Below, piece after piece: positions 1 to 10,300 of a stretch of DNA of 64,000 bases (positions are counted from its first letter, which is position 1; every line of letters begins with the position of its first letter). This stretch comes from Candidatus Binatia bacterium (GTDB lineage Bacteria > Desulfobacterota > Binatia > UBA12015), in assembly GCA_036563615.1 (NCBI GenBank), contig DATCMB010000004.1, forward strand, positions 533,293 through 597,292. Direction: 5' to 3'. The notes under the pieces are model-generated. The model saw only the letters and a program-made list of their open reading frames with translations, searched no databases and was not told where the DNA came from. The position numbers and the translations under genes are program-made.

Positions 1-497
1 GCCTCGGGGAACCACTGGTCCCAGCAGACCAGCACCCCGATGCGCGCAAACCGCGTCTGGAAGCTGCGGAAGCCGAGATCGCCCGGGGTGAAGTAGAACT
101 TCTCGTAGTAGAGCGGGTCGTCGGGGATGTGCATCTTGCGGTAGACGCCGAGCAGGCTGCCGTCGGCGTCGAGCACGACCGCGGTGTTGTGGTAGACGCC
201 CGCCGCCCGGCGCTCGAAGAGCGAGCCGACGACCACGACGCCGTTCTTCTTCGCCGCCTGCGACAGCGCCTCCGTGCTCGGACCCGGGATGGGCTCGGCG
301 AGCGCGAAGTTGGCGTGGTCCTCGGCCTGGCAGAAGTAGCGCGAGCGGAAGAGCTCCGGCAGGCAGACGATCTGCGCGCCGCCGGCCGCGGCCTCGTCGA
401 TCCGCGCGAGCGCGCGCGCGAGGTTGTCGCGCACGTCCTCCGAGCAGCGCATCTGCACGAGGCCGACCTTCACCGACCGTCCGCTCTTCGTGGTCAT
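1..497 (-). CDS. N-carbamoylputrescine amidase-like nitrilase-superfamily hydrolase (partial, C-terminus off window)
   Basis: The first 165 residues are in the window; the reading frame runs off base 1. The carbon-nitrogen hydrolase catalytic triad is visible: Glu48 in CLPELF, Lys121 in YRKMHIPDD, and the nucleophile Cys158 in LVCWDQWFPE. KMHIPDDPLYYEKFYF and CWDQWFPE are typical of the N-carbamoylputrescine amidase branch, which converts N-carbamoylputrescine to putrescine, CO2 and ammonia in the agmatine route to polyamines. The ATG at 497 overlaps the thiD stop in an ATGA, so it is the third gene of a tightly coupled run. Another amidase of the same superfamily remains possible because the C-terminal half is not seen. 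Confidence 0.85.
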   Translation of the reverse strand, partial: MTTKSGRSVKVGLVQMRCSEDVRDNLARALARIDEAAAGGAQIVCLPELFRSRYFCQAEDHANFALAEPIPGPSTEALSQAAKKNGVVVVGSLFERRAAGVYHNTAVVLDADGSLLGVYRKMHIPDDPLYYEKFYFTPGDLGFRSFQTRFARIGVLVCWDQWFPE

Positions 498-1345
498 GAT
501 CTTCGACCATAGCCGCGGTCCGGCGGGGGTGCCACCGTGGCCCTTTCCTCGTCGTCGGGCAGCGGCGGACGCACGGTGTGGTCGACGGGACGCGCGCCGT
601 GACCGACCGCCGGCGCGCGCGCGATCGCCTCGTGCAGCCACGCCTTGGCCGTGCGCACGGCGTCAAGCAACGACGCCCCGCGCGCGAGCAGCGCGGCGAT
701 CGCCGCCGACAGCGTGCAGCCGGTGCCGTGCAGCCGCGGCACGTCGACGCGCGGCGCCGTGAGCTCGTGCAGCGCGTCGCCGTCGAGCAGGACGTCGCAG
801 GCGACGTCCGTGAGGTGGCCGCCCTTGACCAGCACGGCGCGCGGACCGAGCGCCTGGATCGCGCGCGCGGCGTCGCGCATCGCAGCGACGTCGTGCACCG
901 GACGTCCGACGAGCGCCGCCGCCTCGTCGAGGTTCGGCGTGACGAGCCGCGCGAGCGGCAGCAGACGCTCGCGCAGCGCCGTTGCTCCGGCCGCGTCGAG
1001 CAGAGCGTCGCCGCTCGTCGCCACCATCACCGGATCGACCACCAGCGGCGCGCGCAGGCGCGCGAGCCGCTCGGCGACGACCTCGACGATCTCCGCGCGG
1101 CCGAGCATGCCGGTCTTCACCGCGCCGACGTCGAGGTCCTCGAGCACGGCGTCGAGCTGCGCCGCGACGAGGTCCGCCGGCAGCTCGCCGGTGGCGCGCA
1201 CGCCGAGCGTGTTCTGCGCGGTGACGCAGGTCAGCACCGCGGCGCCGTAGACGCGGAAGGCGGCGAAGGTCTTGAGGTCCGCCTGGATGCCGGCGCCGCC
1301 GCTCGGGTCGGAGCCGGCGACGGTGAGCGCGACCTTGGTGCTCAT
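494..1345 (-). CDS. thiD: Hydroxymethylpyrimidine/phosphomethylpyrimidine kinase ThiD
   Basis: A 283-aa ribokinase-fold kinase that phosphorylates HMP and HMP-P for the pyrimidine half of thiamine. The N-terminal substrate motif GSDPSGGAGIQADLK (residues 11-25), the central VDPVMVATSGDALL, the VKGGH strand and the GTGCTLSAAIAA anion-hole/catalytic segment are all present. The ATG at 1345 was chosen because MSTKVALTVAGSD is the family N-terminus and it overlaps the upstream stop by 4 bp. The frame is open further upstream, but that stretch is a shadow of the neighbouring gene. The C-terminal 25 or so residues (PPLPDDEERATVAPPPDRG) form a non-conserved tail. No other thiamine gene is adjacent, so the operon looks opportunistic. 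Confidence 0.93.
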   Translation of the reverse strand: MSTKVALTVAGSDPSGGAGIQADLKTFAAFRVYGAAVLTCVTAQNTLGVRATGELPADLVAAQLDAVLEDLDVGAVKTGMLGRAEIVEVVAERLARLRAPLVVDPVMVATSGDALLDAAGATALRERLLPLARLVTPNLDEAAALVGRPVHDVAAMRDAARAIQALGPRAVLVKGGHLTDVACDVLLDGDALHELTAPRVDVPRLHGTGCTLSAAIAALLARGASLLDAVRTAKAWLHEAIARAPAVGHGARPVDHTVRPPLPDDEERATVAPPPDRGYGRRS

Positions 1346-2412
1346 CGCGCGCCGCCCTGCCCGCTCGCGGCGGATGCGCCGGCGCCGGACGCCCTCGCGC
1401 CGGAAGCACGCCCGCCCGACGCATTCGCGCTCGATGCGCCCACGCCGGACGCCGGCGCCACGCCCGGCACGGGCGGCGTCAGATCCTCCTGCACGCGCAC
1501 CAGCCGCCAACGTGGCCCTCCCCGCCCCGAGCCGTCGCGGACGTCGGGCGCGAGCGCGAGCCACAGCTCGGGCCGCGCCCACAGCACGCCGCCGAGCGAC
1601 GGCCAGATCGGCGGCTCGGGGAACGGCGGTGCGTCGGCCTCGGTGCAGCGCGCGGCGAGCTCGCGCCAGCGGCGCGTCGGCCAGGCGACGCCGCCGAACA
1701 CGAGGCCGTGCGGCGTCGGCGCGCCGAGAACGAGCGCGCCCGTCGCCGTGACGCCGCAGAGCAGCATCTCGGCGAGCTCGCGCGTGCCGAACACGAGCCA
1801 GTCGCGCGAGCGTCGCCCCGGGCGGTAGCGCGACTCTGCACGACGCGCGAGCAGCGCCGCGTGCCCCGCGGCGCCCGCGCGCGCGAGCTGCGCGAACGCG
1901 GCGCGCGCGTCGCCGCGCCACGGCGCGTGCCAGCGAACGAGCGCATCGTCGCCCGAGCCCGTCCCACCGACGAGCCGACGGAGCAGCGCCTGGCGCTCGC
2001 GCAGCGGCTGTCCGGTGACGTCGCGACCGTCGCAGCACAGCACGTCGAGCAGCTCGAGCGCGACGACGTCGCCGAGCCCGGGCGCGTCGTTCTCGGCGGC
2101 CGGTGGCAAGACCAAATTTCCGTCGAGGATGGTCGCGCCCGCGCGCGCGCGCCCGCAGCGCCGGGCGAGCTCGGCGACGATCGACGGCAGCCGCGCGGAG
2201 AGGTCGGCGCCGCCGCGCCCGCGGACGCGCACGCGGTCGTCGATCGTCACCAGGCAGCGCCAGCCGTCGGCGAGCGGCGACAGCAGGAAGTCGTCGCCGA
2301 CCTGGGCGAGCTCCGCCTCGTCGGCGACCACCGGCAGCATCGGCGCGAGCGCGACGCGCGGTCGCGCCGCGCGTCGCACCGGGCGCCGGGTGTCTGCCGA
2401 GCGCCGCTTCAC
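1342..2412 (-). CDS. LigD/ATP-dependent DNA ligase-like protein lacking the catalytic lysines (probable pseudoenzyme)
   Basis: A 356-aa protein that aligns by eye with the nucleotidyltransferase plus OB regions of ATP-dependent DNA ligases of the LigD type: ADLSARLPSIVAELAR resembles the SRNGxDLTxRFPEL segment, LLDVLCCDGRDVTGQPLRER resembles FDLLYLDGRDLTGLPLRER, and YRPGRRSRDWLVF resembles the YRPGRRSxDWLKVK end. Motif I KxDG is LADG (47-50), so the adenylated lysine is missing; motif III DGE is DGN (97-99); the motif IV region reads HAALLAR and motif V has WLVF (205-208) in place of WLKxK. Ligase activity is therefore unlikely. The last 35 or so residues are Ala/Gly/Ser/Arg low complexity. 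The start is GTG at 2412; the stop overlaps thiD by 4 bp. The actual role is unknown. Confidence 0.75.
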   Translation of the reverse strand: MKRRSADTRRPVRRAARPRVALAPMLPVVADEAELAQVGDDFLLSPLADGWRCLVTIDDRVRVRGRGGADLSARLPSIVAELARRCGRARAGATILDGNLVLPPAAENDAPGLGDVVALELLDVLCCDGRDVTGQPLRERQALLRRLVGGTGSGDDALVRWHAPWRGDARAAFAQLARAGAAGHAALLARRAESRYRPGRRSRDWLVFGTRELAEMLLCGVTATGALVLGAPTPHGLVFGGVAWPTRRWRELAARCTEADAPPFPEPPIWPSLGGVLWARPELWLALAPDVRDGSGRGGPRWRLVRVQEDLTPPVPGVAPASGVGASSANASGGRASGARASGAGASAASGQGGAR

Positions 2413-2431
2413 CGCGCGCGCGCCTTTGCGC

Positions 2432-3373
2432 TCACTGGAAGAACGTTCCCGCGCGCAGGGTCTGGCCGGCGCCGAACGGCCCGACGGCCTGGCCGTAGTA
2501 GCCGATGATGCCGACGCCGTCGTCGTCGTCGGGATCGAAGCCGCCGTTGCGCAGCCCCGGTCCCTCGGTCGCGCTCACCCAGATCGACATCGAGCTGTTC
2601 AGCGTCACGCCGGGGAAGAGCGCCTGCCAGGTCGTGAACAGCGCGCTGCCGGTCACGCCCACCGTGGTCTCGGCGATGATCGAGTTGTTCGGATCGTTGC
2701 CCGTGAGCACGATGTTGACGTTGAACAGCGGCTCGACCGGCGGCGCGTTGCCGTTGGTCAGCGAGGTGACGATCGTCGCGTCGTTGTTCTGGAACACGTC
2801 GAGCGCGAGGATGACGAGCAGGTCGTCCTGCAGCGTCGCGGGATTGAAGCTCGTGCCGAGGATGATGCCGCCCTGGCGCACCGTGCCGAGCACGCCGAAG
2901 CCGGTCGCGTTGACGCCGAACGCCGAGTTGGTCGACAGGTTCGCCATCGTGAAGTTGCCGATCAGCCGCGGCTCGTTGTTGCCGATCACGACGACGAAGC
3001 CTTCGAACCCGGCGAGGCTCCGCGCCGGGCCCTCGACGAAGCGTCCCTCGCCGTCGATCGACCGATCCCGGATGCTGGTCACGTCGACGACGTCCGTGCC
3101 GCCCTCGCCCCAGATGAAGCGCACCACCTCGTCGATGCGCTGCCCCGACTTGTCGTAGAAGACCCAGCGCGCGTCGATCGCCCCCTCACCGACGTTGCTG
3201 ATCGAGAAGAACGTCGTGCGGCCGATCGCCGAGAACGGCATCACCAGGGTCTCGTCGGGGAAGTCCGTGTTGCCGCCCTCGATCGTCACGTCCTGCGCCG
3301 GAGCGACCGCCGGCAGCGCGAAGAGCGCGCCGAGCACAATCACCGTATTGACCAGCTTCGTGCGTGTGTTCAT
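2432..3373 (-). CDS. Secreted protein of unknown function
   Basis: A 313-aa protein with a clear Sec signal peptide (MNTRTK, then hydrophobic VIVLGALFALPAVAPA, cleavage near residue 26). The mature part is rich in Asn, Thr, Gly and Val with alternating hydrophobic residues, consistent with an all-beta fold, and ends GTFFQ. No cysteine pair, lipobox, membrane helix or enzyme motif is visible. The composition (few Lys, many Asn/Asp) suits an extracellular or periplasmic protein. The start is fixed by the strong Shine-Dalgarno AAGGAGAGG a few bases before the ATG at 3373. The upstream leader is unusually structured (separate entry). No family is recognised and no function is proposed. Confidence 0.8.
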   Translation of the reverse strand: MNTRTKLVNTVIVLGALFALPAVAPAQDVTIEGGNTDFPDETLVMPFSAIGRTTFFSISNVGEGAIDARWVFYDKSGQRIDEVVRFIWGEGGTDVVDVTSIRDRSIDGEGRFVEGPARSLAGFEGFVVVIGNNEPRLIGNFTMANLSTNSAFGVNATGFGVLGTVRQGGIILGTSFNPATLQDDLLVILALDVFQNNDATIVTSLTNGNAPPVEPLFNVNIVLTGNDPNNSIIAETTVGVTGSALFTTWQALFPGVTLNSSMSIWVSATEGPGLRNGGFDPDDDDGVGIIGYYGQAVGPFGAGQTLRAGTFFQ

Positions 3374-3394
3374 TTCCTCTCCTTAGGTGAGAGC

Positions 3395-3483
3395 GGCCCG
3401 GTAGCCGAGCCGTCTGCCGACCCGCAAGCCGTAACCCGAAGAACAGACGGGCGGGCGGCAGGTTGCCCAACGGCTTTCGGGTC
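3395..3483 (-). promoter_or_regulatory. Structured mRNA leader with interleaved complementary arms (riboswitch-like, class unassigned)
   Basis: Read on the minus strand, between the divergent genes and 22 bp before the start of the secreted-protein gene. Arms 3470-3483 and 3419-3432 are complementary at 13 of 14 positions. Arms 3444-3450 and 3410-3416 are perfectly complementary over 7 bp. The second helix starts inside the loop of the first and ends outside it, so the two form a pseudoknot or are mutually exclusive. A third hairpin with a GGCTCGG/CCGGGCC stem (3395-3411) overlaps the last arm and sits just before the Shine-Dalgarno. This is the architecture expected of a cis-regulatory RNA, but no known aptamer core could be matched with confidence. 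Confidence 0.4.
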
Positions 3484-3581
3484 GATCGCCCTGGCAAATG
3501 CGTCGTCTCGTCGCACATGCGCCCGATCATGCGAAACTGCACGAGATTGAACGAGAAAAGTGACGAACGCAGGCGGCGGGC

Positions 3582-3950
3582 GTGGCCTTGCGGTTGCTCT
3601 TGCGGTCGGTCGGGATGAGTCGCTCGTTCGTCAGGGCCTGGGCCACGGTCGCCACGCTGATGGCGCTCGTGTGCTTTGCGTTCATCCAGCCCATGCCCGA
3701 GCATACCGCGACGCCGAAGGTGCACCAGCAGACCTCGGGCACCAAGGCGGTCGCCAAGGCGCCGAGCGCCCTCCTGATGGTGTCGCCCCCGCTGGTCGAC
3801 ACCGTCATGACGGGAAAGACGTTCTCTCCCTATCTGGTCGTCTCCGGACCACCGCTCGTCGTCGGAGCAGACGGTCGACGCGTGATCGCGGCCGTCGAGC
3901 TCGCCGACGTCAGTCCCCCTCCCATCGAGCCCCCGATTCGCCCCGGCTAG
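3582..3950 (+). CDS. Small secreted or membrane-anchored protein, unknown function
   Basis: 122 codons from GTG 3582, or 111 from ATG 3615. From the ATG the product begins MSRSFVRAW and continues with a hydrophobic stretch (ATVATLMALVCFAFI), giving a basic N-region plus signal peptide or anchor. The remainder is Pro/Val/Ser-rich and ends PPPIEPPIRPG. A possible TTGAAC element (3546-3551) lies 17 bp before a poor -10-like hexamer ending 7 bp before the GTG, which matches the leaderless geometry seen elsewhere in the window, so the GTG start is kept. No family recognised. The opposite strand is also open here but gives no plausible protein. The gene diverges from the secreted-protein gene at 2432-3373. 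Confidence 0.5.
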   Translation: MALRLLLRSVGMSRSFVRAWATVATLMALVCFAFIQPMPEHTATPKVHQQTSGTKAVAKAPSALLMVSPPLVDTVMTGKTFSPYLVVSGPPLVVGADGRRVIAAVELADVSPPPIEPPIRPG

Positions 3951-3951
3951 A

Positions 3952-3971
3952 CGCTCACGTACACGTGAGCG
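3952..3971 (+). terminator. Hairpin immediately after the small secreted-protein gene
   Basis: CGCTCACGT (3952-3960) and ACGTGAGCG (3963-3971) are perfectly complementary, beginning one base after the TAG stop at 3948-3950. There is no T tract, so if it terminates transcription it is not a canonical intrinsic terminator. A protein-binding palindrome is the alternative. Confidence 0.35.
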
Positions 3972-4194
3972 CTCCGGGCTCGGGGTGCCATCCTTTCCCG
4001 CTCGAGAGCCGCGGGGCTTTCGCGGGCGCGCTGTCCGGTAGCAGCGTAGGGATGTGAGCGCGGAGTGGCTCGAAGGCCAGGTAGGGCAGCGACGCGGTGC
4101 GGTTTCAGGGTACGTCGCGCCAGCGCCGTGTGGCCCGGTCGAACGTGGGCGGACGACCGGGTGCCCTCAGGTCAAGATTCTCAAGACAAACGTC

Positions 4195-4241
4195 GCCGGC
4201 TGCGGGCGACAAAGGTGGTTCCTTGGTCGTCCGCAGCCGGC
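4195..4241 (+). repeat. 21-bp near-perfect inverted repeat upstream of the giant beta-helix gene
   Basis: Arms 4195-4215 and 4221-4241 match at 19 of 21 positions around a 5-base loop; one of the two mismatches would be a G-U wobble in RNA. The right arm ends 86 bp before the GTG start at 4328. There is no T tract after it. The 377-bp gap from 3951 to 4327 holds this structure, the hairpin at 3952-3971 and no convincing gene. It could be a leader stem-loop, an attenuator or a terminator of upstream transcription. Confidence 0.5.
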
Positions 4242-4327
4242 TACGGTCCAGCTCCCGAGAGCCAGTCACACTCGGAGAGCGTCACCGACTCCAGAACTGC
4301 TCGGCCCGACTCGGCCGTGGCTTCATC

Positions 4328-7300
4328 GTGAGATCCGAAACCCGAACGTCACGCACCTGCGGATACGCCTCCGTCCTCGTCCTCCTTGTCCTCCTCCTCG
4401 CGCCGGCGTCCGCTCTAGCGCTCGATTTCTACGTCAACGCCGCGACCGGTGACGACACGCGCTCGCTCGTGCAGGCGCAGTCGCCGGCGACGCCGTGGAA
4501 GACCATCTCGCGCGCGCTGCAGCTCGTGCAGTCGGGCAACACAATCCACGTCGCGCCCGGCCTCTACGTCGAGTCCGCGGAGACGCGCTTCCCGGGCGTG
4601 ACGCTGCGGGCGATGGGCGGCGGCGACGTCGTCGTCACGCCGCCGGGCAATCCGCCGACGGGTGTGGGCCTGGTGGTCGCGCACCACGACATCACGGTGG
4701 ACGGCATCACGTTCCGCGGCGGCGTGCACGGCATCCGCGCGGACGGCGCGGACGGGCTCGACATCCGCAACTGCACCGCGATCGGTCAGAGCGCGAACGG
4801 CTTCACGGTCGTCAACACGACCGGCGCCATCGTGCAGAACTCGGTCGCCGCCTCGGCGGGCAGCCGCGGCATCTTCATCGACCACTCGAGCGAGGCCTAC
4901 GTCCGCAACAACCTGGTGTACGGCAACGGCGAGTGGGGCATCGACCTCGAGAACACGAACGCGAGCGAGCCGCAGCCGCCGCTGTCGACCGGCAACGTGG
5001 TCGCGTTCAACACGGTCGCCTTCAACGGCGACGTCGCGGGTGAGGGAGGGCTGCGGCTCAGGAACGCGATCGGCCAGGTGCGCGACAACATCGTCGTCGG
5101 CAACGTGGCGGTCGGCATCCGGCTCGAAGCGCCCGGCAGCGCCGTCTTCCGCAACCTGCTGTTCGACAACCCGACGCCGATCAATCCGTCGACCTACCCG
5201 CTCGGCGAGGGCATGCTCGCGGTCGACCCGCAGCTCGTCGATCCCGACGGTCCGGACAACGTGCTCGGCGGCGACGGCTACGCCGACGACGACTTCTCGC
5301 TCGCGCCGACGAGCCCGGCGATCGACGCCGGCTCGGGACCGACCGACGAGGTCGACATCGGCGGCTCGACGACCGGCGGCCCCGCGGACACCGGCGTCGC
5401 CGACCTGGGCTACCACACGGGCGCCCCGACCTCGTCCGGCGCGCCGCCGATGACGAGTGGACCTGCGACCTACTACGTCGACGCCGTGCTCGGCGACGAC
5501 ACGCGCACGAAGTCCGAGGCGCAGTCGCCCGCGACGCCGTGGAAGAGCATCAACCGCGCGCTCGCGAACGGCAACGGCGCCACGACGGGCGACACCGTGC
5601 TGGTCGCGCCCGGCACCTACGTCGAGGCGGTCTCGACCGCAGTCGGCGGCATCACGCTGCGCGCGACCGGCGAGGCGATCGTGCAGCCGCCGAGCGGCAG
5701 CGCGTTCGACATCGACGTTCCGGACTTTCTGCTCGACGGCTTCACCATCCAGGGCGGCGTGCACGGCGTGCGCGCGACCGGCGCGGACGGATTGACGGTC
5801 CGCCGCTGCACGATCACCGGACAGAACGCGAACGGCGTGGTGGTGCTCGACACGACCGGCGCGACGATCGAGCTGAACGTCATCGAGGGCGTCGGGCAGC
5901 GCGGCGTCCTCGCGCAGAGATCGTCCGAGCTCTACATCCGCAACAACGAGATCAGCAGCAGCGGCGAGTGGGGCATCCAGATCGACGCCTCGGGGCTCGG
6001 CACGACCTCGACCGGCAACGTCGTGGAGCTCAACACGCTGAGCGGCAACGGCGCCACGACCACGACGGGCGGCATCCAGCTCGTCAACGCGACAGGCGAG
6101 CTGCGCGACAACACGTTCGAGGGTGGCTACCGCGCGGTGTACGCCCTGCAGGCGCCGGGGATCGTCATCCGCCGCTCGCAGATGACGGGTCAAGCACAGA
6201 ACGCGATCTCGCTCGTCGAGGCGAGCGACGCGCTGATCGACAGCAACGTCATCCTGAACGCGGGCGGGCGCGGCATCCACCTGCGCGCGGGCAGCGGTTA
6301 CGTGCGCAACAACCTCGTCGTCGACAGCGGCGAGGAAGGCATCCACCTCGACAGCAGCGGCAAGGACGCGAACGAGCAGCCGTACCCGATCTCGACCGGC
6401 AACGTCGTGGCGTTCAACACGGTGGTCGGCAGCGGCGCGCCCGGGCTCGCCTCCGGCATCCGCCTGCAGAAGGCGGTCGGCGAGATTCGCGACAACGTCG
6501 TCGCCAACAACCCGGAGCGCGGCATCAAGGTCGACACCGCGCCGACCTTCATCCACCACAACCTCGTCTTCGGCAGCCTGAAGCCGTTCGAGATCGACAA
6601 CGACCAGCCGCCGGTGCTGTGGGCGAACTTGGCGGCCGACCCGGCATTCGCCGACGCCGCGAACGGCGACTACCGCCTGCTCGCGAGCAGCCCGGCGATC
6701 GACGCGGGCTCGGGCCCGGTCGCGAGCGTGGACATCTCGGGCTCGGCGCGTGCCGACGGCGAGCCCGACGCGGGCACCGCCGACCTCGGCCACCACGTGG
6801 ATGCGGAGCCGTCGACCGGCACGCCTCCCCCGCCCGCTCCGACGCCCACGCCGCCGGTTCCGACGCCGACGCCGCCGCCCGGCGGTGGGACGACCTACCA
6901 CGTCGACTGCGCGCTCGGCAGCGACTCGAACAGCAACGCAGCCGCGCAGAATCCGGCGACGCCGTGGAAGACGCTGCAGAACGCGGTGAACCGCGTCTCC
7001 TTCGGCGACGTCATCGTGGTCGCGAACGGCACCTGCGAGATCACGAACGAGGTCGACGTCGACCGCAGCGGCATCGTGCTCCGCGCCGCCGAGCCCTTCG
7101 GCACGCTGGTGCGGCGCCACGGCAACGGCAACGCCTTCAACATCGCGGGCGACTCGGTGACGCTCGAGGGCTTCGTCATCGAGTCCGCTCAGCGCGGCGT
7201 GCTGGTCGCGAACTCGGAGAGCAGCAAGCAGATCCGCGACGTGGTGCTGCGCGGCCTGCACGTCCGCCCGCTCGACACCGAGCTCGCGGGCAACGGCATC

Positions 7301-10300
7301 ACCGTTCGCGACGCCGAGAACATCACGATCGAGGACAGCATCGTCCACGGCGCGCTCGCCGCGGGCGTGCTGCTCAAGCGCGTGGTGAACGCCTACGTGC
7401 GCAACAACCTGGTCTACGGCAACGGCTTCAAGCCGGGCTCGCCGGACTGGGGCATCAGCTTCGACAACACCGCCGACGACGGCGGACATCCGCCCGTGTC
7501 GACCGGCAACATCGCCGCGTTCAACACGGTGTACAACAACCGGCACGGCCTGCGCTTCGTGAACACCGCCGGCGAGATCCGCGACAACATCGCGGCGATG
7601 AACACGGGCTCCGGCATCAAGTTCGATCAGGGCGGGCTCGCGACGCTGGTTCACCACAACGACTCGTTCGGCAACGCGATCAACTACGAGACGCCGAGCC
7701 CGTTCCAGCTGTGGGCGTCGAACCTGAGCGTCGACCCGCTGTTCGTCGACCCGGACAACGACGACTTCCGCCTGCAGCAGACCGCCGCCGGCGATCCGCA
7801 GCAGAGCCCGCTCGTCGACGAGGGCAGCGGTCCGGTGTCGGAGCTCGACGTCACGGGCAGCACGCGGTCCGACGGCGTCGCCGACGAAGGCATCGCCGAC
7901 ATGGGCTTCCACTACGGCGCGATGAGCGCCGGCGATCCCGGTGGCCCGACTCCGCCTCCGCTCGGGAGCACGTTCTACGTCGACTGCACGCTCGGCGACG
8001 ACAACCACAGCAAGTGGGAAGCGCAGTTCCCGTGGAACGCGTGGCGCACGATCGCGTTCGCGATGTCGCAGATCGAGAGCGGCGAGACGGTCATCGTGCG
8101 CCCCGGCGTGTGCGAGGAGATCGTCACCATCGGCCGGCCGAACGTCACGCTGCGCGCCGAGGAGCGCGGCGCGACGATCATCGCCGCGCCGCAGGACGCG
8201 GTGGGCGTGCGCGTGCGGCGCGATGGCGTCGTCCTCGACGGCTTCGTCGTGCGCTCGAACAAGGAAGGCGTCATCGTCGCGAAGGCGAACTCGAGCGAGG
8301 CGATCGCGAACGTCCGGGTGCGCAACCTGCGCGTCGGGCCGCGCACCGCGCCGGCGATCGCGCAGAACGGCATCCGCGTGGTCGCCGGCATCGCGGTCAT
8401 CGTCGAGAACAGCATCGTCGAGGACGTCGCGCAGAAGGGCATCGTCTTCAAGGGCGGCTTCGCCAACTACGCGCGCAACAACGTCGTCGTCGGCAGCGGC
8501 GAGTGGGGCATCGACTTCGACAGCGGTGACGTCGGCGACGGCTTCGTCTCGCCGGTCAACGTCGCCGCGTTCAACACGCTGTACGCGAACGGCGCGACGG
8601 GTGCGCACGGCGGCATCCGCTTCCACCGCGCGAGCGGCGAGATCCGCGACAACCTGGTGGTCGCGAGCTCGGGCATCGGCATCAAGACCGACTCGCAGCC
8701 GACCTACGTGCACCACAACGGGCTGTTCGCCAACCCGCGGCAGATCGATTTCGAGGGCGCCTCGCCGCCCGAGATCTGGTCGAACGTCGAGCAGGATCCG
8801 CTGCTCGTCGATCCGAACAACGGCGACTTCCGCCTGCAGCACACGGCGACCGGCCACGCCGCCGACAGCCCGATGAAGGACGCCGGCTCGGGTCCGCCCG
8901 CCGCGCGCGACATCTCCGGCTCGACGCGCACCGACGGCATGCCGGACGACGGCATCGCCGACATCGGCTACCACGAGGGCGCCGCGTCCACGACCGGCCT
9001 GCCCCCGATCCTGACGCCGCCGAGCGGCACGACGTACTACGTCGACGCGCAGATCGGCAGCGACACCCGGGCCGCGACCGACGCGCTGAGCCCGGCGACG
9101 CCGTGGAAGACGATCACGCGCGCGCTCGCGGCCAACGGCGCGCCGAGCGGCAGCACCGTGCTGGTGCAGACCGGCACCTACGTCGAGGCGCCGAAGAGCA
9201 GCAAGGGCGACATCGAGCTGCGCGCGGTCGGCACGGTGATCGTGCAGCCGCCGGCCGGGCAGATCGGCATCACGATCGACCACCCGGGCTTCGTCGTCGA
9301 AGGCTTCACCGTGCAGGGTGGCCAGCACGGCATCCGCGCCGCGACCGCCGACGGCGTCGTCATCCGCGACTGCACGACGCAGGGCCAGACCTTCAACGGC
9401 ATCTACGTCACGGACACGAACGGCGCCGTCATCGACAGCAACGTCGTGCGCGACGCGACCCAGCGCGGCATCCTGATCGAGAAGTCGACCGGCGCCTACG
9501 TGCGCAACAACCTCGTCCGCGACAGCGGCGAGTGGGGCATCGAGTTCAAGAACGGCCCGCTGCCCGCGCCGTCGGCGAACAACGTCGTCGCCTTCAACAC
9601 CGTCGTCGGCAGCGGTCGGCTGCTGGCGGCGGGCGGCATCCGCTTCGACCACACGACCGGCGAGATCCGCGACAACATCCTCGCGAGCAACTCGACCATC
9701 GGCATCGAGACCGATACCGCGCCGACGCTCGTCCACCACAACCTGATCTGGGACAGCGCGGTCGAGCTCGAGATCGAGAGCGCGCAGCCGCCGACGCTGT
9801 GGGCGAACCTCCTCGCGACCCCGCCCGGCTTCGTCGACGCCGAGGCCGGCAACTTCCGCCTGCAGCACGCGGCTGCGGGACAGCCGTCGACGAGCGCCGC
9901 GGTGAACGCGGGCTCCGGCAACGTCGGCACGCGCGACATCTCCGGCACGACGCGCTCGGACGGCGTCGCCGACGACGGCGTCGCGGACCTCGGCTACCAC
10001 GCGCAGGCGCAGCCGACCGACGGCACGCCGCCGCCGTTCGCGACGCCGCCGGACGAGGTGCCGCAGCCGGGCACCGGCCCGACCTACTACGTCAACCCGA
10101 CGACCGGCTCGAACGCGCGCTCGCTCGTCGAGGCGCGCTCGCCGGAGACCCCGTGGCAGACCATCGGCCACGCGATGAGCCGCGTCTCGCCGGGCGACGT
10201 GATCGTGCTGCAGCCGGGCACGTACTTCGAGCAGGCGGACTTCGCGCAGCACGCGGTCACGCTGCGTGGCGAGGGCGCGCTCGGCGACGTCGTGATCGTG

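Noticed and set aside
3395..4241. Known cyclic-di-GMP (GEMM) or similar riboswitch in either structured leader
   Set aside because: Short stretches (GGCTACCG, CGAAAGCC) resemble parts of the GEMM consensus, but the full core and tetraloop receptor could not be aligned, so no class is claimed.
4097..4327. Upstream extension of the giant protein to 4097
   Set aside because: It would include the 21-bp inverted repeat, lacks a signal peptide at its own start, and buries the obvious signal peptide starting at 4328.
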